Shown: positions 52,836 to 62,201, counted from the first letter of the stretch. The stretch: 64,000 nt of DNA from Alphaproteobacteria bacterium (GCA_016124205.1 WGOD01000003.1:62001-126000); one strand, 5' to 3'. The notes: generated by a model not told the origin, from the sequence alone. A program made the numbers and translations.

Positions 52836-53612
52836 TTACTGGGCCGGGCGCCAGATGCCGTCGGACCCCTGGCACATCCAGACGCTCTGCGAGCTGACCG
52901 TGCCATAGGCGTCGGCGCGTCGGGTTTGCATCCAGCGGCAGTTATTGTTCGAGCCGGCATTGTAGACGCGGGCCTCGGTCGAGGGCTGCGAGTAGACGTA
53001 GCCGTTGGGACCCCCCGCAAGCTCGCCAATGCCGTAATAGCGCTGCTGGTCGGCATAGGTGCCTTCGTCGCCGACATAGTACGAGTCATCGGCGTAGTAG
53101 TTGCCGTTCTCGTCGTAATAGCCGCTGTTCGTGTAGCCCTGCTCGTCGCGGTAGCCACCGTTCGCATAGCGGTTGTCGTCGTAATAGCCGCCATTGTCGT
53201 AGCCGCCATAGTAGCGGTTGTCGTCATTGCGGTAGATCGGGGCACAGGGTTCGCCGCCTGCGACACCGTAGCCGAGCAGGCCACCGATACCGGCGCCGGC
53301 CGCAACCGCGACGTCGTTTTCATTGCCCTGGTTACGGTAGCGTCCGCGGCCATAGTAACCGCCGTGACGACCATGGCGTCCGCCGCGCCAGTTGCGGTTG
53401 TCGCGGTCGTCAATATCGTCCTCGATCTGGGCGGCGATCACACCGCCGAGGATGGCACCGATCACTGCGCCGGCGACCTGGCGGTTCTGCCGGGCAGCCT
53501 CGCATTCCTGGACGCTGCGGTAATAGTTCTGCGACTGGGCCTCGGCCGTGGCCGCCGGCACCAGGACGGCGGCGGACGCCGCTGCGAGAAGTGCGATCTT
53601 GGTCATGTTCAT
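52836..53612 (-). CDS. Secreted glycine-zipper, Tyr/Gly/Asn-rich protein 1
   Basis: The 258-residue protein has a signal peptide (cut after about residue 24, AEAQ). A glycine-zipper helix (VAGAVIGAILGGVIAAQ, about 46-62) is followed by an Arg/Gly/His-rich stretch, a second glycine-rich helix (GAGIGGLLGYGVAGG) and a long Tyr-Gly-Asn low-complexity region. The C-terminus (NNNCRWMQT ... SVWMCQGSDGIWRPAQ) resembles that of the adjacent gene. An envelope or surface role is likely. Function unknown. Confidence 0.8.
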   Translation of the reverse strand: MNMTKIALLAAASAAVLVPAATAEAQSQNYYRSVQECEAARQNRQVAGAVIGAILGGVIAAQIEDDIDDRDNRNWRGGRHGRHGGYYGRGRYRNQGNENDVAVAAGAGIGGLLGYGVAGGEPCAPIYRNDDNRYYGGYDNGGYYDDNRYANGGYRDEQGYTNSGYYDENGNYYADDSYYVGDEGTYADQQRYYGIGELAGGPNGYVYSQPSTEARVYNAGSNNNCRWMQTRRADAYGTVSSQSVWMCQGSDGIWRPAQ

Positions 53613-53695
53613 CTCGAACTCCTTTCCGGTTCGCCGGCATGTTCAGCCGGATATTCGACGTGACCTTAGCAGGCGGCGATGAGCCTGAAATGAAC

Positions 53696-53719
53696 GAAGC
53701 CGGCGTTTCCGCCGGCTTC
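53696..53719 (-). terminator. Probable hairpin terminator after the glycine-zipper gene at 53746
   Basis: GAAGCCGGCG and CGCCGGCTTC form a perfect ten-base stem with a four-base loop. The T-tract on the minus strand (GTTCATTT) is weak, so the call is tentative. Confidence 0.5.
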
Positions 53720-53745
53720 GCAAGTTTTGTGCTGGATCGGTCCGC

Positions 53746-54984
53746 CTACTGGTGGCGGGCGACTTCCCAGCGGCCCCAGCGGTCCTGACACATCAGGATC
53801 CGGTCGGTGGCATAGTCACCGTTCGGCATGAAGATCTCCGCATCACCCCAACGGCAGCGGCGGCCACCGTAGTTGTAATAGTCGCGGGCAATCACGACGC
53901 CCCGGACACCCGAATGCGGGTTGTACCAGTAGTAGGGGCTGTTGTGATTGAAGGAGTAGCTGGCCGCGTAATAGTACTGGCCGCGGTCGCACGAGTTCAG
54001 ACCCGAAGCGAGGCCCGCTCCAACGATTCCGCCGAACAGCGCTCCGGCCCCATCGTCGTCCGCGACGGCTGCTCCGAACAATGCGCCGAGGATCGCGCCG
54101 GCGAATACTTCACCGCCCGAGGCGCCGCAACCGGCGTCGTAATAGCGGTAATTGTACCGGTCGTATCCCGAATTGTAGTAACGGGTGTTGTAGCGCCAGT
54201 TGTGCCGCGGCGGGGTGTAGTAGGTACGATGGCGCGGCGGAGAATAGTTTCGGTAGCGCGGCGGATTGTAATTTCGGTAGCGCGGCGGCGTATGATTCCG
54301 ATAGCGCGGATTGGTGTAGCGGCGATCACGCCAGTCACGCCCGCCCCGGTTGCCGAAGCGCGGATCCGGACGGTGGCGGTTGTCCCAGCGCGGATCGCGG
54401 TGGCGGTTGTCGCGCCAGTTGTCGTTGCCGCCGCGATTGCGCCAATGATCGCCGCGGCCGTCATTACCGCCACGATTGCGCCAGTTGTCGCCACGGCCGT
54501 CATTACCACCGCGATTGCGCCAGTGATCGCCACGGCCGTCATTGCCCCCGCGATTGCGCCAGTTGTCGCCGCGGCCATCATTGCCGCCACGATTGCGCCA
54601 GCGGTCACCGCGACCGTCATTGCCGCCCCCACCGCGAGCGCCGGGCCCGCCGCGGCCGTCATTGCCGCCGCGGTTGCCGCGCCAGTTGTCGCCGCGGCCA
54701 TCATTGCCGCCGCCGCCACGCGCACCAGGTCCGCCGCGTCCGTCACCGCGACCTCTGCCGTCCCGGTGTTGGACGCCCGGGCCCTCATTCGGAACCCGCG
54801 GCGTTGCGCCACGCTCGCCGTGGCGGCCTCGGCCACCCCGTTCTTCCTGAAACACGACGATGGTTGAAATCTCTTCGTCCATGATCGGCGCAGCGAGCGC
54901 CGCCGGAGCCGCGACGGCCCCGAATCCTGCAGAAAGAACAGCGGACGAGAGAGCGGCCAGCAATGTCCGGGAGGACAGCTTCAT
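53746..54984 (-). CDS. Secreted glycine-zipper, Arg/Gly/Asp-rich repeat protein 2
   Basis: The 412-residue protein begins MKLSSRTLLAALSSAVLSAG and has an exported signal ending near ALAAP. The mature N-half is a run of near-identical Arg/Gly/Asn/Asp repeats (NDGRGD(N/H)WRNRGG), then Pro-Arg-Tyr-Arg-Asn-Tyr repeats, then two glycine-zipper helices (EVFAGAILGALFGAAVA and GGIVGAGLASG) and a C-terminal domain with CRWGDAEIF and ILMCQDRWGRWEVARHQ. It shares the C-terminal cysteine-tryptophan pattern with the neighbour. An outer-surface structural role is possible. Function unknown. Confidence 0.8.
   Translation of the reverse strand: MKLSSRTLLAALSSAVLSAGFGAVAAPAALAAPIMDEEISTIVVFQEERGGRGRHGERGATPRVPNEGPGVQHRDGRGRGDGRGGPGARGGGGNDGRGDNWRGNRGGNDGRGGPGARGGGGNDGRGDRWRNRGGNDGRGDNWRNRGGNDGRGDHWRNRGGNDGRGDNWRNRGGNDGRGDHWRNRGGNDNWRDNRHRDPRWDNRHRPDPRFGNRGGRDWRDRRYTNPRYRNHTPPRYRNYNPPRYRNYSPPRHRTYYTPPRHNWRYNTRYYNSGYDRYNYRYYDAGCGASGGEVFAGAILGALFGAAVADDDGAGALFGGIVGAGLASGLNSCDRGQYYYAASYSFNHNSPYYWYNPHSGVRGVVIARDYYNYGGRRCRWGDAEIFMPNGDYATDRILMCQDRWGRWEVARHQ
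54435..54629. repeat. Five 39-base tandem coding repeats
   Basis: Units start at 54435, 54474, 54513, 54552 and 54591 and are exactly 39 bases each. On the minus strand each encodes 13 residues (WRNRGGNDGRGDN with small changes), so reading frame is kept. More diverged units continue further upstream in the gene. The copy number probably varies between strains. Confidence 0.9.
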
Positions 54985-55085
54985 GGCAAGGTCTCCTTCG
55001 TTATCTCGCCGCAGTAATCGACGAGCTTGCCGAAGGGTTAACGCGACCGCCATGAGCGTAGGATGAACGGTTCAGTCAGGTTTGT

Positions 55086-56177
55086 TCAGAGCGCCGACTG
55101 CCCGGCATGTCTAAGCCAATGATCCGCCAGCACTATCGCCATCATCGCCTCTCCAACGGGAACCGCGCGTATTCCGACACACGGGTCGTGCCGGCCGCGC
55201 GTCGAGATCGTCGTCTCCTCGAAATCCCGGTTCAGCGTGTTGCGTTCGACCCGGATCGAAGAGGTTGGCTTGACGGCAAAGCGCACAACGAGATCCTGTC
55301 CCGTCGAGATGCCGCCGAGCACTCCGCCATTGTGATTCGAGGTAAAGACCGGTCCGGCCTCGCCCATGCGCATTTCGTCGGCCGCGTCTTCACCGCGTAT
55401 GCGGGCTGTTTCGAAACCCGAGCCGATCTCGACGCCCTTGACCGCCGGTATCGACATCATGGCGCCGGCCAGATCGGCATCGAGCTTGCCATAGACCGGC
55501 GCGCCAAGACCAGCAGGCAGGCCGCTCGCGACGATCTCGACCACGGCTCCCGTCGATGAGCCATCCCTGCGGAGAGAATCGAGCAGGGCCTCCCACTCGG
55601 GGACGATATCGGCGTCGGGGGAGAAGAAGGGATTCTCGATCGTGGCATCCCAATTCCAACGGGACCGGTCGATGGCGATGCCGCCCATCTCGACCAGCGC
55701 GCCGCGAAGCGTCACGCCTTCACCGATGATCTTCCGGGCGATTGCGCCGGCGGCGACTCGCGCAGCGGTTTCGCGGGCAGACGACCGTCCGCCGCCGCGA
55801 TAGTCGCGCAGCCCGTATTTGGCGTCATAGGTGTAGTCGGCATGGCCCGGCCGCCAGAGATCGCGGATTGCGTCATAGTCTTTCGACCGCACATCCGTGT
55901 TTTCGATCATCAGGGAAATCGGCGCGCCTGTGGTGACCGGGCCGCCTGTGCGGTCGTCCTCGAACGTGCCGGACAGGATACGCACGCGGTCGGCTTCCTG
56001 ACGCGGCGTGACGTGACGGCTGGTGCCCGGCTTGCGGCGATCGAGCCAAGGCTGAATGTCGTCTTCCGACAATGGAATACCCGCCGGACATCCGTCGACA
56101 ACGACGCCGAGCGCCGGGCCGTGGCTCTCGCCCCAGGTCGTGATGCGGAAAAGGTGTCCGAACGTGTTGTGCGACAT
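55086..56177 (-). CDS. aroC: Chorismate synthase
   Basis: AroC makes chorismate, the branch point of aromatic amino acid synthesis, in an FMN-dependent elimination. The 363-residue protein shows [14 protein letters not shown] at the start, [17 protein letters not shown], the [18 protein letters not shown] motif and [15 protein letters not shown] near the end. It starts 69 bases after the start-proximal J-domain gene stop on the same strand. Confidence 0.96.
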   Translation of the reverse strand: MSHNTFGHLFRITTWGESHGPALGVVVDGCPAGIPLSEDDIQPWLDRRKPGTSRHVTPRQEADRVRILSGTFEDDRTGGPVTTGAPISLMIENTDVRSKDYDAIRDLWRPGHADYTYDAKYGLRDYRGGGRSSARETAARVAAGAIARKIIGEGVTLRGALVEMGGIAIDRSRWNWDATIENPFFSPDADIVPEWEALLDSLRRDGSSTGAVVEIVASGLPAGLGAPVYGKLDADLAGAMMSIPAVKGVEIGSGFETARIRGEDAADEMRMGEAGPVFTSNHNGGVLGGISTGQDLVVRFAVKPTSSIRVERNTLNRDFEETTISTRGRHDPCVGIRAVPVGEAMMAIVLADHWLRHAGQSAL

Positions 56178-56246
56178 GTGACTCAGATCGAGAAGAACGT
56201 GGGAAGGATCAATCCGCGCGGACGATAGAGCGGCGGGGGCGCGGCG

Positions 56247-56747
56247 TCACGCGGCGTTGCTTGGCGTTCGGGCCCAGCGCGCAAATCGCGCGGCCGGAGA
56301 AGGGGCAGCAAAGTCGGCGATGAAGCGTTGGATCGCGTCCGCATTCGGCGCGCTTGCGGTCCAGTCGACGGTCTCTTCCCGGAAACGGATCGTGATGCGG
56401 GCCGAGGGATCACCGATTGCCGAAAGAACGGTGCCGTCTGCGGTCCCGGCAGGAATGCGCACGAATTCGCGGCGCAGGCCGCCAGAGACGAGGCGCGTGA
56501 CGCCGGTGCGGCCCTGTTCCGGTGAAATCCAGACCTCCGCCTCGAACAGCCCGGCCGATTCGATGAGGCGCATCGCCGCGATGGCGTTCGAAAGCGCTGC
56601 AAGCGAATCTTCGGTCGGCGCGCTACGGTCCGGGTGAAGCGTCTTCACACGCTCCCGGAATGACTTCTTCGCATCGGCAAGCGTTGCGCCCGGCGGGAGG
56701 CCAAGCGTGCGGAATGCCTCAGCGATGCGGTTCGGATCGGCCGTCAT
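56247..56747 (-). CDS. J-domain (DnaJ-like) protein
   Basis: The 166-residue protein has an N-terminal J domain (about 8-62) with the HPD motif in VKTLHPDRSAP, which stimulates Hsp70 ATPase. The remainder (about 70-166) is a small beta-rich domain with no recognised name. There is no zinc finger or glycine-rich linker, so it is a type III J protein. Its partner is probably DnaK. Confidence 0.85.
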   Translation of the reverse strand: MTADPNRIAEAFRTLGLPPGATLADAKKSFRERVKTLHPDRSAPTEDSLAALSNAIAAMRLIESAGLFEAEVWISPEQGRTGVTRLVSGGLRREFVRIPAGTADGTVLSAIGDPSARITIRFREETVDWTASAPNADAIQRFIADFAAPSPAARFARWARTPSNAA

Positions 56748-56824
56748 CCCGACACGCTAGTGCGCCGACCCTTCCGGAATGGTTGACGAAATCCGGCGCG
56801 TGCTAGATTCCGCCCGGAAACCTC

Positions 56825-57511
56825 ATGGAAGGATTGAATGCCGTGGCGAAGAAAGACCTGATCCCGCCCAGCCCGTCGGCCGAGGAGTACGAGGCCACGA
56901 GCGCGGCCAACGCAGCCGAGATCTTCGACCGCGACGAGCCTTTCGCCCTGTTTGCCGAATGGCTGGAAGACGCCAAGGCGAAAGAGGTCAATGATGCCAA
57001 TGCGATGGCGCTGGCCACGGCCGATGCGACCGGTCTGCCGGATGTGCGCATGGTGCTTTTGAAGGACGTCGATGCGCGTGGCTTCGTCTTCTATACGAAC
57101 ACCGAAAGCGCCAAAGGCATGCAACTCGGTGTCAATGCACAGGCGGCCATCTGCTTTCACTGGAAGTCGCTGCGCCGGCAGGTACGAATCCGCGGGGTCG
57201 TGGAAACGGTGACGCCCGAGGAAGCTGACGCCTATTTCGCAAGCCGCGCCCGAGACAGCCGGATCGGGGCGTGGGCATCGAAGCAGTCGCGTCCGCTGGA
57301 AAGCCGTTTCGCGCTGGAAAAGGCGGTCGCAAAGGAAGCTGCACGGTTCGGACTTGGTGAAGTGCCGCGACCGCCGCACTGGAGCGGATACCGTGTCGTG
57401 CCGATGCAAATGGAGTTCTGGCGCGATCGCCCGTTCCGGCTGCACGACCGGCTTCAACTGATCCGGGAAAACGAAGATTCGCCCTGGAGGCGCACAAGAC
57501 TGTATCCTTGA
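56825..57511 (+). CDS. pdxH: Pyridoxamine 5'-phosphate oxidase
   Basis: PdxH makes pyridoxal 5'-phosphate from the pyridoxine or pyridoxamine phosphates using FMN and oxygen. The 228-residue protein contains [22 protein letters not shown], the FMN-binding [25 protein letters not shown] and the C-terminal [18 protein letters not shown] motif. ATG 56825 is used; a GTG at 56843 with GAAGGA nine bases before it is a reasonable alternative. Confidence 0.95.
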   Translation: MEGLNAVAKKDLIPPSPSAEEYEATSAANAAEIFDRDEPFALFAEWLEDAKAKEVNDANAMALATADATGLPDVRMVLLKDVDARGFVFYTNTESAKGMQLGVNAQAAICFHWKSLRRQVRIRGVVETVTPEEADAYFASRARDSRIGAWASKQSRPLESRFALEKAVAKEAARFGLGEVPRPPHWSGYRVVPMQMEFWRDRPFRLHDRLQLIRENEDSPWRRTRLYP

Positions 57512-57550
57512 TGGAGTAACCGTTGCGGCAAACCGGGGGGATTGCCGAAT

Positions 57551-58312
57551 ATGGGACCAGGACAGCACCGCTTTTACGACATCGTCTCGATGCTCTGTTT
57601 CATCGGACTGGTCGGCTTGCCGATCTGGTTCGCCGTGTGCGCACTGGGGCCAAAGCTCGGTCTCGCCGATGGCGGGTTCGCGCTCGAGCGGCTCACGCTG
57701 TTCTGGGGCGTCATTCTCGCCAGCTTCTTTGTGGCCGCGGGTCTCGCCGCGCTCATTACGCTCGTCATGTATCGCCGGTCGAACCGCGAACTGCCTCCGG
57801 GAAGCTGGGTTCCGATTGGCGGGCTGATGGTCGCCTGTGTCGCGCTGACGGGGAGTCTCGCGTCCGCGGTTCTCTACTACAGCGAACCGGCCGTCAGCGA
57901 GGTTACGACCGATGGCAGAACGCCGCCGGTCTTCACCGAAGCCCTTGTCCTTCGCCGGGGTGTGAAGGCGAACACGCTCGACTATGCCGGCGGCTATCGC
58001 CCGGAAGCGGTGATCGAGCCCGTCCACTTCGACGCACCGCCCGACGCGGTGTTCGATGCCATGCTCGACATGGCGCGTGACCGGCGGTGGCGTGTCGGGG
58101 CAGTATCGCGGGGACGCGGCATGGTCGAACTGACCATTGAAAGCTTCTGGTACGCGCAAACCGACGATGTCGTGGTTCGGTTGTCGGCCACGGAGGAGGA
58201 CGGAACGCGACTGGACTACCGCGCGGCGGCCCGGTCTGGTGGGCGCGATGGCGGGCGCAATGCCCGCCGGTTGTCCGTGATCGAACGGGATATCCGCGAG
58301 CGGATCGGTTAG
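57551..58312 (+). CDS. DUF1499 family membrane protein
   Basis: The 253-residue protein has three hydrophobic segments in the first half and a C-terminal DUF1499 domain (from EPVHFDAPPDAVFDAML to RRLSVIERDI, with FWYAQTDDVVVRL). The family is common in alphaproteobacteria and its function is unknown. ATG 57551 is preferred over the TTG nine bases before it because G-rich sequence lies at the right distance. The stop overlaps that of the convergent gene (TTAG). Confidence 0.78.
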   Translation: MGPGQHRFYDIVSMLCFIGLVGLPIWFAVCALGPKLGLADGGFALERLTLFWGVILASFFVAAGLAALITLVMYRRSNRELPPGSWVPIGGLMVACVALTGSLASAVLYYSEPAVSEVTTDGRTPPVFTEALVLRRGVKANTLDYAGGYRPEAVIEPVHFDAPPDAVFDAMLDMARDRRWRVGAVSRGRGMVELTIESFWYAQTDDVVVRLSATEEDGTRLDYRAAARSGGRDGGRNARRLSVIERDIRERIG

Positions 58313-59232
58313 TCCGGCTTGCCGGCCATCTGGCGCAACATGCGGGCGACGCGCCTGGTTGCGCTGAGCTTGTCGCGCAGGGGCAGGGCGATCGGGGGAT
58401 CGATATTCGTCTTGTTCACGTCGACGACGTAAATGCGTCCGTCATTGCGGTCCCGCAGCACGTCGAGCGCGCCCCAGTCGAGACACATGGCGTTCGCGAA
58501 CGCTTCCAGTTTCTCCAGCTCGCCGGGCAGCAGCCAGTCCTGGTTCTCCGTCAGCCGGACTTCGCAATTGAAGTTCATGAAGCGGCGATCGACCGGGCGG
58601 CGCTTCAGGAAGCCGAACGGAATTCTGCCGCCCACAACGAGGCAGCGGAAATCCTCGACCCGGTCGGCGTCGATGCGATTGTCGATCAGGCGCTGATAAA
58701 CGCAGCCCTCAACGGGTTCGCACGGAGCCTGTCGGATCCGTCCATCGTGCGCGCCATTGGTTTCCGACTTCTCGACCACGGGCTCGGCCGCGGTCAGCGG
58801 ATCGATCCGGAGCGGATAGCCGAACACCTGTTCGAAGACCGAGTTCACGCGAGATTTCGTGACGTCGGTGCAGGCAAAGTTCAGTGCCAGCCGGGCCTCG
58901 GGTTGCACATGAGCGCAGGCAGATGTCGCGTCCTCGAAATAGACCACGATATCGGCCTGCTCGGGGTCCGAGACGATGCGCCCGCCGGCGGCATGCAGGG
59001 CCGGCCAGATGAAATACCAGGGGCGAGGACGCCCGGGCATGAAGGCGACCCGGGGACCTCGGCGCGCGATCGAACCGGCCCGCCAGGCTTCCATGCACAG
59101 ATAGTAGATGAACCAGTTGAAACAGACCCACAGAAAGCGGCCTTTTACAGGCAGTTTCTGGCCGGTGCTGCGCACGGAGACGACGCCGTCCCGATAGTCC
59201 CAGTCGGTCCACCAGAGCGTGTTCGAATTCAT
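58309..59232 (-). CDS. ATP-grasp-like hypothetical protein
   Basis: The 307-residue protein has no export signal. Its C-terminal third (LDWGALDVLRDRNDGRIYVVDVNKTNIDPP) resembles the ATP-grasp end, where the DVN motif ligates magnesium. The N-terminal part is hydrophobic and aromatic-rich and contains the PPxxR-type region IVSDPEQADIVVYFED. It may ligate an amine to a carboxylate, but partner and product are unknown. The stop overlaps the DUF1499 gene. Confidence 0.6.
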   Translation of the reverse strand: MNSNTLWWTDWDYRDGVVSVRSTGQKLPVKGRFLWVCFNWFIYYLCMEAWRAGSIARRGPRVAFMPGRPRPWYFIWPALHAAGGRIVSDPEQADIVVYFEDATSACAHVQPEARLALNFACTDVTKSRVNSVFEQVFGYPLRIDPLTAAEPVVEKSETNGAHDGRIRQAPCEPVEGCVYQRLIDNRIDADRVEDFRCLVVGGRIPFGFLKRRPVDRRFMNFNCEVRLTENQDWLLPGELEKLEAFANAMCLDWGALDVLRDRNDGRIYVVDVNKTNIDPPIALPLRDKLSATRRVARMLRQMAGKPD

Positions 59233-59346
59233 CGAAGGCTTCCGTCCTCGCCTGTCCACATCCGCGACGCCCCCACGCAACGGACCCAAGCCCCTTTACC
59301 GGTCCGGGCCTTGCTAGGGAAGCCCCGAACACTTCGGGAGCGTGTC

Positions 59347-59529
59347 ATGCCAGCGTGGATTCGCATCGTTAATTTTGTCTCGGCCCGGATTCGCAGGGCG
59401 GTCTGGCTGGTCCTCGCCGTGGCGGCCCTGCAAGCCGCAACCGCCTATTCAGACAGGTCGAATCCCGTTGTGCGCGCGCCACTGCCGGTCGCGGCGAATG
59501 CGACTGCGCTGCAACCCGCCCTTGATTGA
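59347..59529 (+). CDS. Small exported or membrane protein, hypothetical
   Basis: A 60-residue frame encodes an N-terminal amphipathic stretch, a hydrophobic helix (RAVWLVLAVAALQAATA) and a polar tail. GGGAG lies at a suitable distance before the ATG at 59347. It could be a leader of the peptide transporter operon that begins 52 bases later, or an independent small protein. Confidence 0.45.
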   Translation: MPAWIRIVNFVSARIRRAVWLVLAVAALQAATAYSDRSNPVVRAPLPVAANATALQPALD

Positions 59530-59580
59530 CGAGTCCCGCGCCAGCATGAAACTGTAGCAAAACAGGGCAGGACCCCCGGC

Positions 59581-60513
59581 ATGTTCGGCTACATCCTTCG
59601 GCGGCTTCTCGTCGCCATACCGACCATCCTGATTATCATCACCGTGGCCTTCTTCATGATGAGGGCCGCGCCGGGCAGTCCGTTCGACACCGAACGGCCC
59701 ATGCCGGAGGAAGTGCGCCGCAATGTCGAGGCGCATTTCGGCATCGATCGGCCGCTGCACGAGCAGTACTTCAACTACATGCGCGACCTCGCGCAGTTCG
59801 ATTTCGGGCCGTCGCTGAAATTCCGCGACAAGACGGTTTCGGAAATCATCTCGGAAGGCTTCCCGGTCAGCGCCACGATCGGAGCGTTGTCGATCGCACT
59901 GGCGATTTTCATGGGCTCGTTACTGGGGTCCATAGCCGCCTTGAGACAGAACAAGCCAGCCGACTTCGGCGTCATGGGCCTGGCCATGGTGGGGATAACC
60001 ATCCCGCCCTTTGTGATGGGCCCCGTGCTGGCGTTGACGCTCGGCCTTTATCTCGGTTGGCTGCCGACGGGTGGGCTCGACCCGCGTCTGGGCATGACGC
60101 CCGACCGGTTGATCCTGCCGGTCGTGACGCTGGCGCTGCCGCAGATCGCCATCATCTCGCGCCTGATGCGGGCGAGCATGATCGAAGTGCTGCGCTCGAA
60201 CTATATCCGCACGGCGCACGCCAAGGGCCTGCCGTCGCGCGCGGTCATCACGCGGCACGCGCTGCGCGCTGCGGTTCTGCCGCTGGTCAGCTATCTCGGC
60301 CCGGCTTCGGCCGCGCTGGTGACGGGCTCCATCGTGATCGAACAGGTCTTCCAGCTGCCCGGGATCGGACGCCAGTTCGTGACCGCGGCACTGCAGCGTG
60401 ACTACACCGTCGTGATGGGCGTCGTGATTCTCTATGCGACGCTGATCATCACGCTGAACCTTCTCGCGGACCTGCTTTACGGCGTCCTCAATCCGAAGGT
60501 GAGGTACGAGTAA
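59581..60513 (+). CDS. oppB: Peptide ABC transporter permease, OppB type
   Basis: The 310-residue permease has six hydrophobic segments and the conserved cytoplasmic EAA loop around residues 204-224 (YIRTAHAKGLPSRAVITRHALR), where the ATPase docks. Together with OppC it forms the channel for oligopeptide uptake. The gene overlaps oppC by one base (TAATG). No ATPase genes are within the window. Confidence 0.93.
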   Translation: MFGYILRRLLVAIPTILIIITVAFFMMRAAPGSPFDTERPMPEEVRRNVEAHFGIDRPLHEQYFNYMRDLAQFDFGPSLKFRDKTVSEIISEGFPVSATIGALSIALAIFMGSLLGSIAALRQNKPADFGVMGLAMVGITIPPFVMGPVLALTLGLYLGWLPTGGLDPRLGMTPDRLILPVVTLALPQIAIISRLMRASMIEVLRSNYIRTAHAKGLPSRAVITRHALRAAVLPLVSYLGPASAALVTGSIVIEQVFQLPGIGRQFVTAALQRDYTVVMGVVILYATLIITLNLLADLLYGVLNPKVRYE

Positions 60514-61415
60514 TGGCTCCCCAGAACGCACATCCGAACGCGGAGCTGCTCGAGCAGAGCGCGATCAAGGGCCGCTCGTTGTGGGATGACGCCCGCGCGC
60601 GCCTGATGCGCAACCGTGCCGCCGTGACCTCCATGGTCATTCTCGGCCTGCTGGTCCTTCTGGCGATCGTCGGTCCCTATATCTGGCCGCACAATCACGC
60701 GACCATCTACCGCGACGCGGTGTGGCTGCCGCCGACCTTCGAGAATCTCCACATCTTCGGCACCGACGCGCAGGGCCGGGACCTGTTCGCGCGGGTGCTG
60801 ATCGGGCTTCGCATGTCGCTGGCCGTGGGCGTGGTCGCGACCAGCGTGTCGCTGGCGATCGGTGTCCTCTGGGGTGCGACGGCGGGGTTCGTCGGCGGGC
60901 GGCTCGACCAGTTCATGATGCGGATCGTGGATATCCTCTATTCGCTGCCCTTCATCTTCTTCGTGATCATCCTGATGGTGGTGTTCGGCCGGAACATCAT
61001 CCTGATCTTCGTCGCGATCGGCGCCGTTGAATGGCTGACCATGGCGCGGATTGTGCGCGGCCAGACCATCGCGCTCCGGGGCATGGAATTCGTCGAGGCC
61101 GCGGAAGCGGCCGGCGTGTCGCGCCTTTCGATCATCCGCCGGCATATCGTGCCGAACGTGCTCGGACCGGTCGTGGTCTATGCCACACTGACCATCCCGG
61201 TCGTGATCCTGGCGGAAAGCTTCCTCAGCTTCCTCGGCCTCGGCGTGCAGGAGCCGCTGACCTCGCTCGGCCGCCTGATCGCCTATGGCGCGCAGGACAT
61301 GGAAGTGGCGTGGTGGACGCTGATCTTCCCCGGCGCGACGATGATGCTGACGCTGTTCTGCTTCAACTTCATCGGCGACGGCCTCCGCGACGCGATCGAC
61401 CCGAAGGACCGGTAG
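60513..61415 (+). CDS. oppC: Peptide ABC transporter permease, OppC type
   Basis: The 300-residue permease shows the OppC_N-like start (LWDDARARLMRNRAAVTSM), a GTDAQGRDLFARVLIGLR motif and the EAA loop FVEAAEAAGVSRLSIIRRHIVPN, followed by SFLSFLGLGVQEP. It pairs with OppB. Downstream, a bidirectional terminator separates it from two opposed genes, and the binding protein gene lies 1.5 kb further on the same strand. Confidence 0.93.
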   Translation: MAPQNAHPNAELLEQSAIKGRSLWDDARARLMRNRAAVTSMVILGLLVLLAIVGPYIWPHNHATIYRDAVWLPPTFENLHIFGTDAQGRDLFARVLIGLRMSLAVGVVATSVSLAIGVLWGATAGFVGGRLDQFMMRIVDILYSLPFIFFVIILMVVFGRNIILIFVAIGAVEWLTMARIVRGQTIALRGMEFVEAAEAAGVSRLSIIRRHIVPNVLGPVVVYATLTIPVVILAESFLSFLGLGVQEPLTSLGRLIAYGAQDMEVAWWTLIFPGATMMLTLFCFNFIGDGLRDAIDPKDR

Positions 61416-61436
61416 GTCCCACGCTCCAGGCAAATC

Positions 61437-61468
61437 AAAAAAGCCGCCGGTCGCCCGGCGGCTTTTTC
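61437..61468. terminator. Bidirectional rho-independent terminator
   Basis: AAGCCGCCGG (61441-61450) pairs with CCGGCGGCTT (61455-61464) around TCGC, with an A-run before and a T-run after it, so it can stop oppC transcripts and the opposed periplasmic protein gene. Confidence 0.9.
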
Positions 61469-61487
61469 GTTGGCGATTTGTGTGGAC

Positions 61488-62201
61488 CTACTCCTCGCGG
61501 ATCACGCGGATCGCGGTGCCGCGATCGTTGATCAGCATGAGGTAGCTGCCCATCGCCGCGCGGCGGATCACCGCGGTGTTCTCGCTGTTGCGGTTGAGGC
61601 GGACGCGCTCGGTATCGACCTGACGCCAGACCTGACCGTTCTCCATATAGAAGCGGTACTGGTTGTAATTGTACTCGCGGGCCCGCTCGATCACCATCGA
61701 GATCTCCTCGATCGAGCCGTCGTCGTCGCGCCTGACAATCGTCACCCCTTCGTCTTCCGCCGGGGTCGCGGCCGGTGCAGCCGGGCGAGGCGCAGGCGGA
61801 CGCGCGGCGGCCGGCGAGCCGGGCTCGGCCGCGGGCAAGGCGGCGATGCGTTCTTCGGCTTCCGCCGCCACGGCTTCGGGATCAAGCGCATTGGCTTCGC
61901 CGCGACCAAACAGCGACATCGAGATGCGCGGCATGGACGGCAGGTCGAAGCCGAAGCCATCGCGCTCCACGGCGACAATGTCGGAGCGGCTGACCGTCAC
62001 CAGATCACCCGACACGTGGGCGTCGGCGAGGTCGCCGGACGTGTTGTCGAAGCAGGCGAGGCGTGCGGCCGGATCGGCGATCGAGCGGCAGGCGATCACG
62101 GCATCGACCGGGTCGTCTTCCTGCGCGATCGCAGGGGCCGCAAGCCCGGCGAATGCCGTACCGGCGACAAGAAGCATGCGAAGTGACGTAAGGCGGGACA
62201 T
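61488..62201 (-). CDS. Exported hypothetical protein, paralog A
   Basis: The 237-residue protein has a signal peptide (cut near AIAQ, residue 27). The N-terminal mature part has a two-cysteine helix motif (ACRSIADPAARLACFD), a proline/alanine-rich linker (about 125-150) and a C-terminal beta-rich domain: ENGQVWRQVDTERV, RRAAMGSYLMLINDRG. The C-terminal part and cysteine motif are shared with the next gene. Similar CxxIxDxxxRLxCxD motifs occur in other periplasmic proteins. Function unknown. Confidence 0.75.
   Translation of the reverse strand: MSRLTSLRMLLVAGTAFAGLAAPAIAQEDDPVDAVIACRSIADPAARLACFDNTSGDLADAHVSGDLVTVSRSDIVAVERDGFGFDLPSMPRISMSLFGRGEANALDPEAVAAEAEERIAALPAAEPGSPAAARPPAPRPAAPAATPAEDEGVTIVRRDDDGSIEEISMVIERAREYNYNQYRFYMENGQVWRQVDTERVRLNRNSENTAVIRRAAMGSYLMLINDRGTAIRVIREE

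Noticed and set aside
54435..54629. A CRISPR-like direct repeat array
   Set aside because: The repeats are contiguous without spacers and encode an in-frame 13-residue unit, so they are coding tandem repeats.
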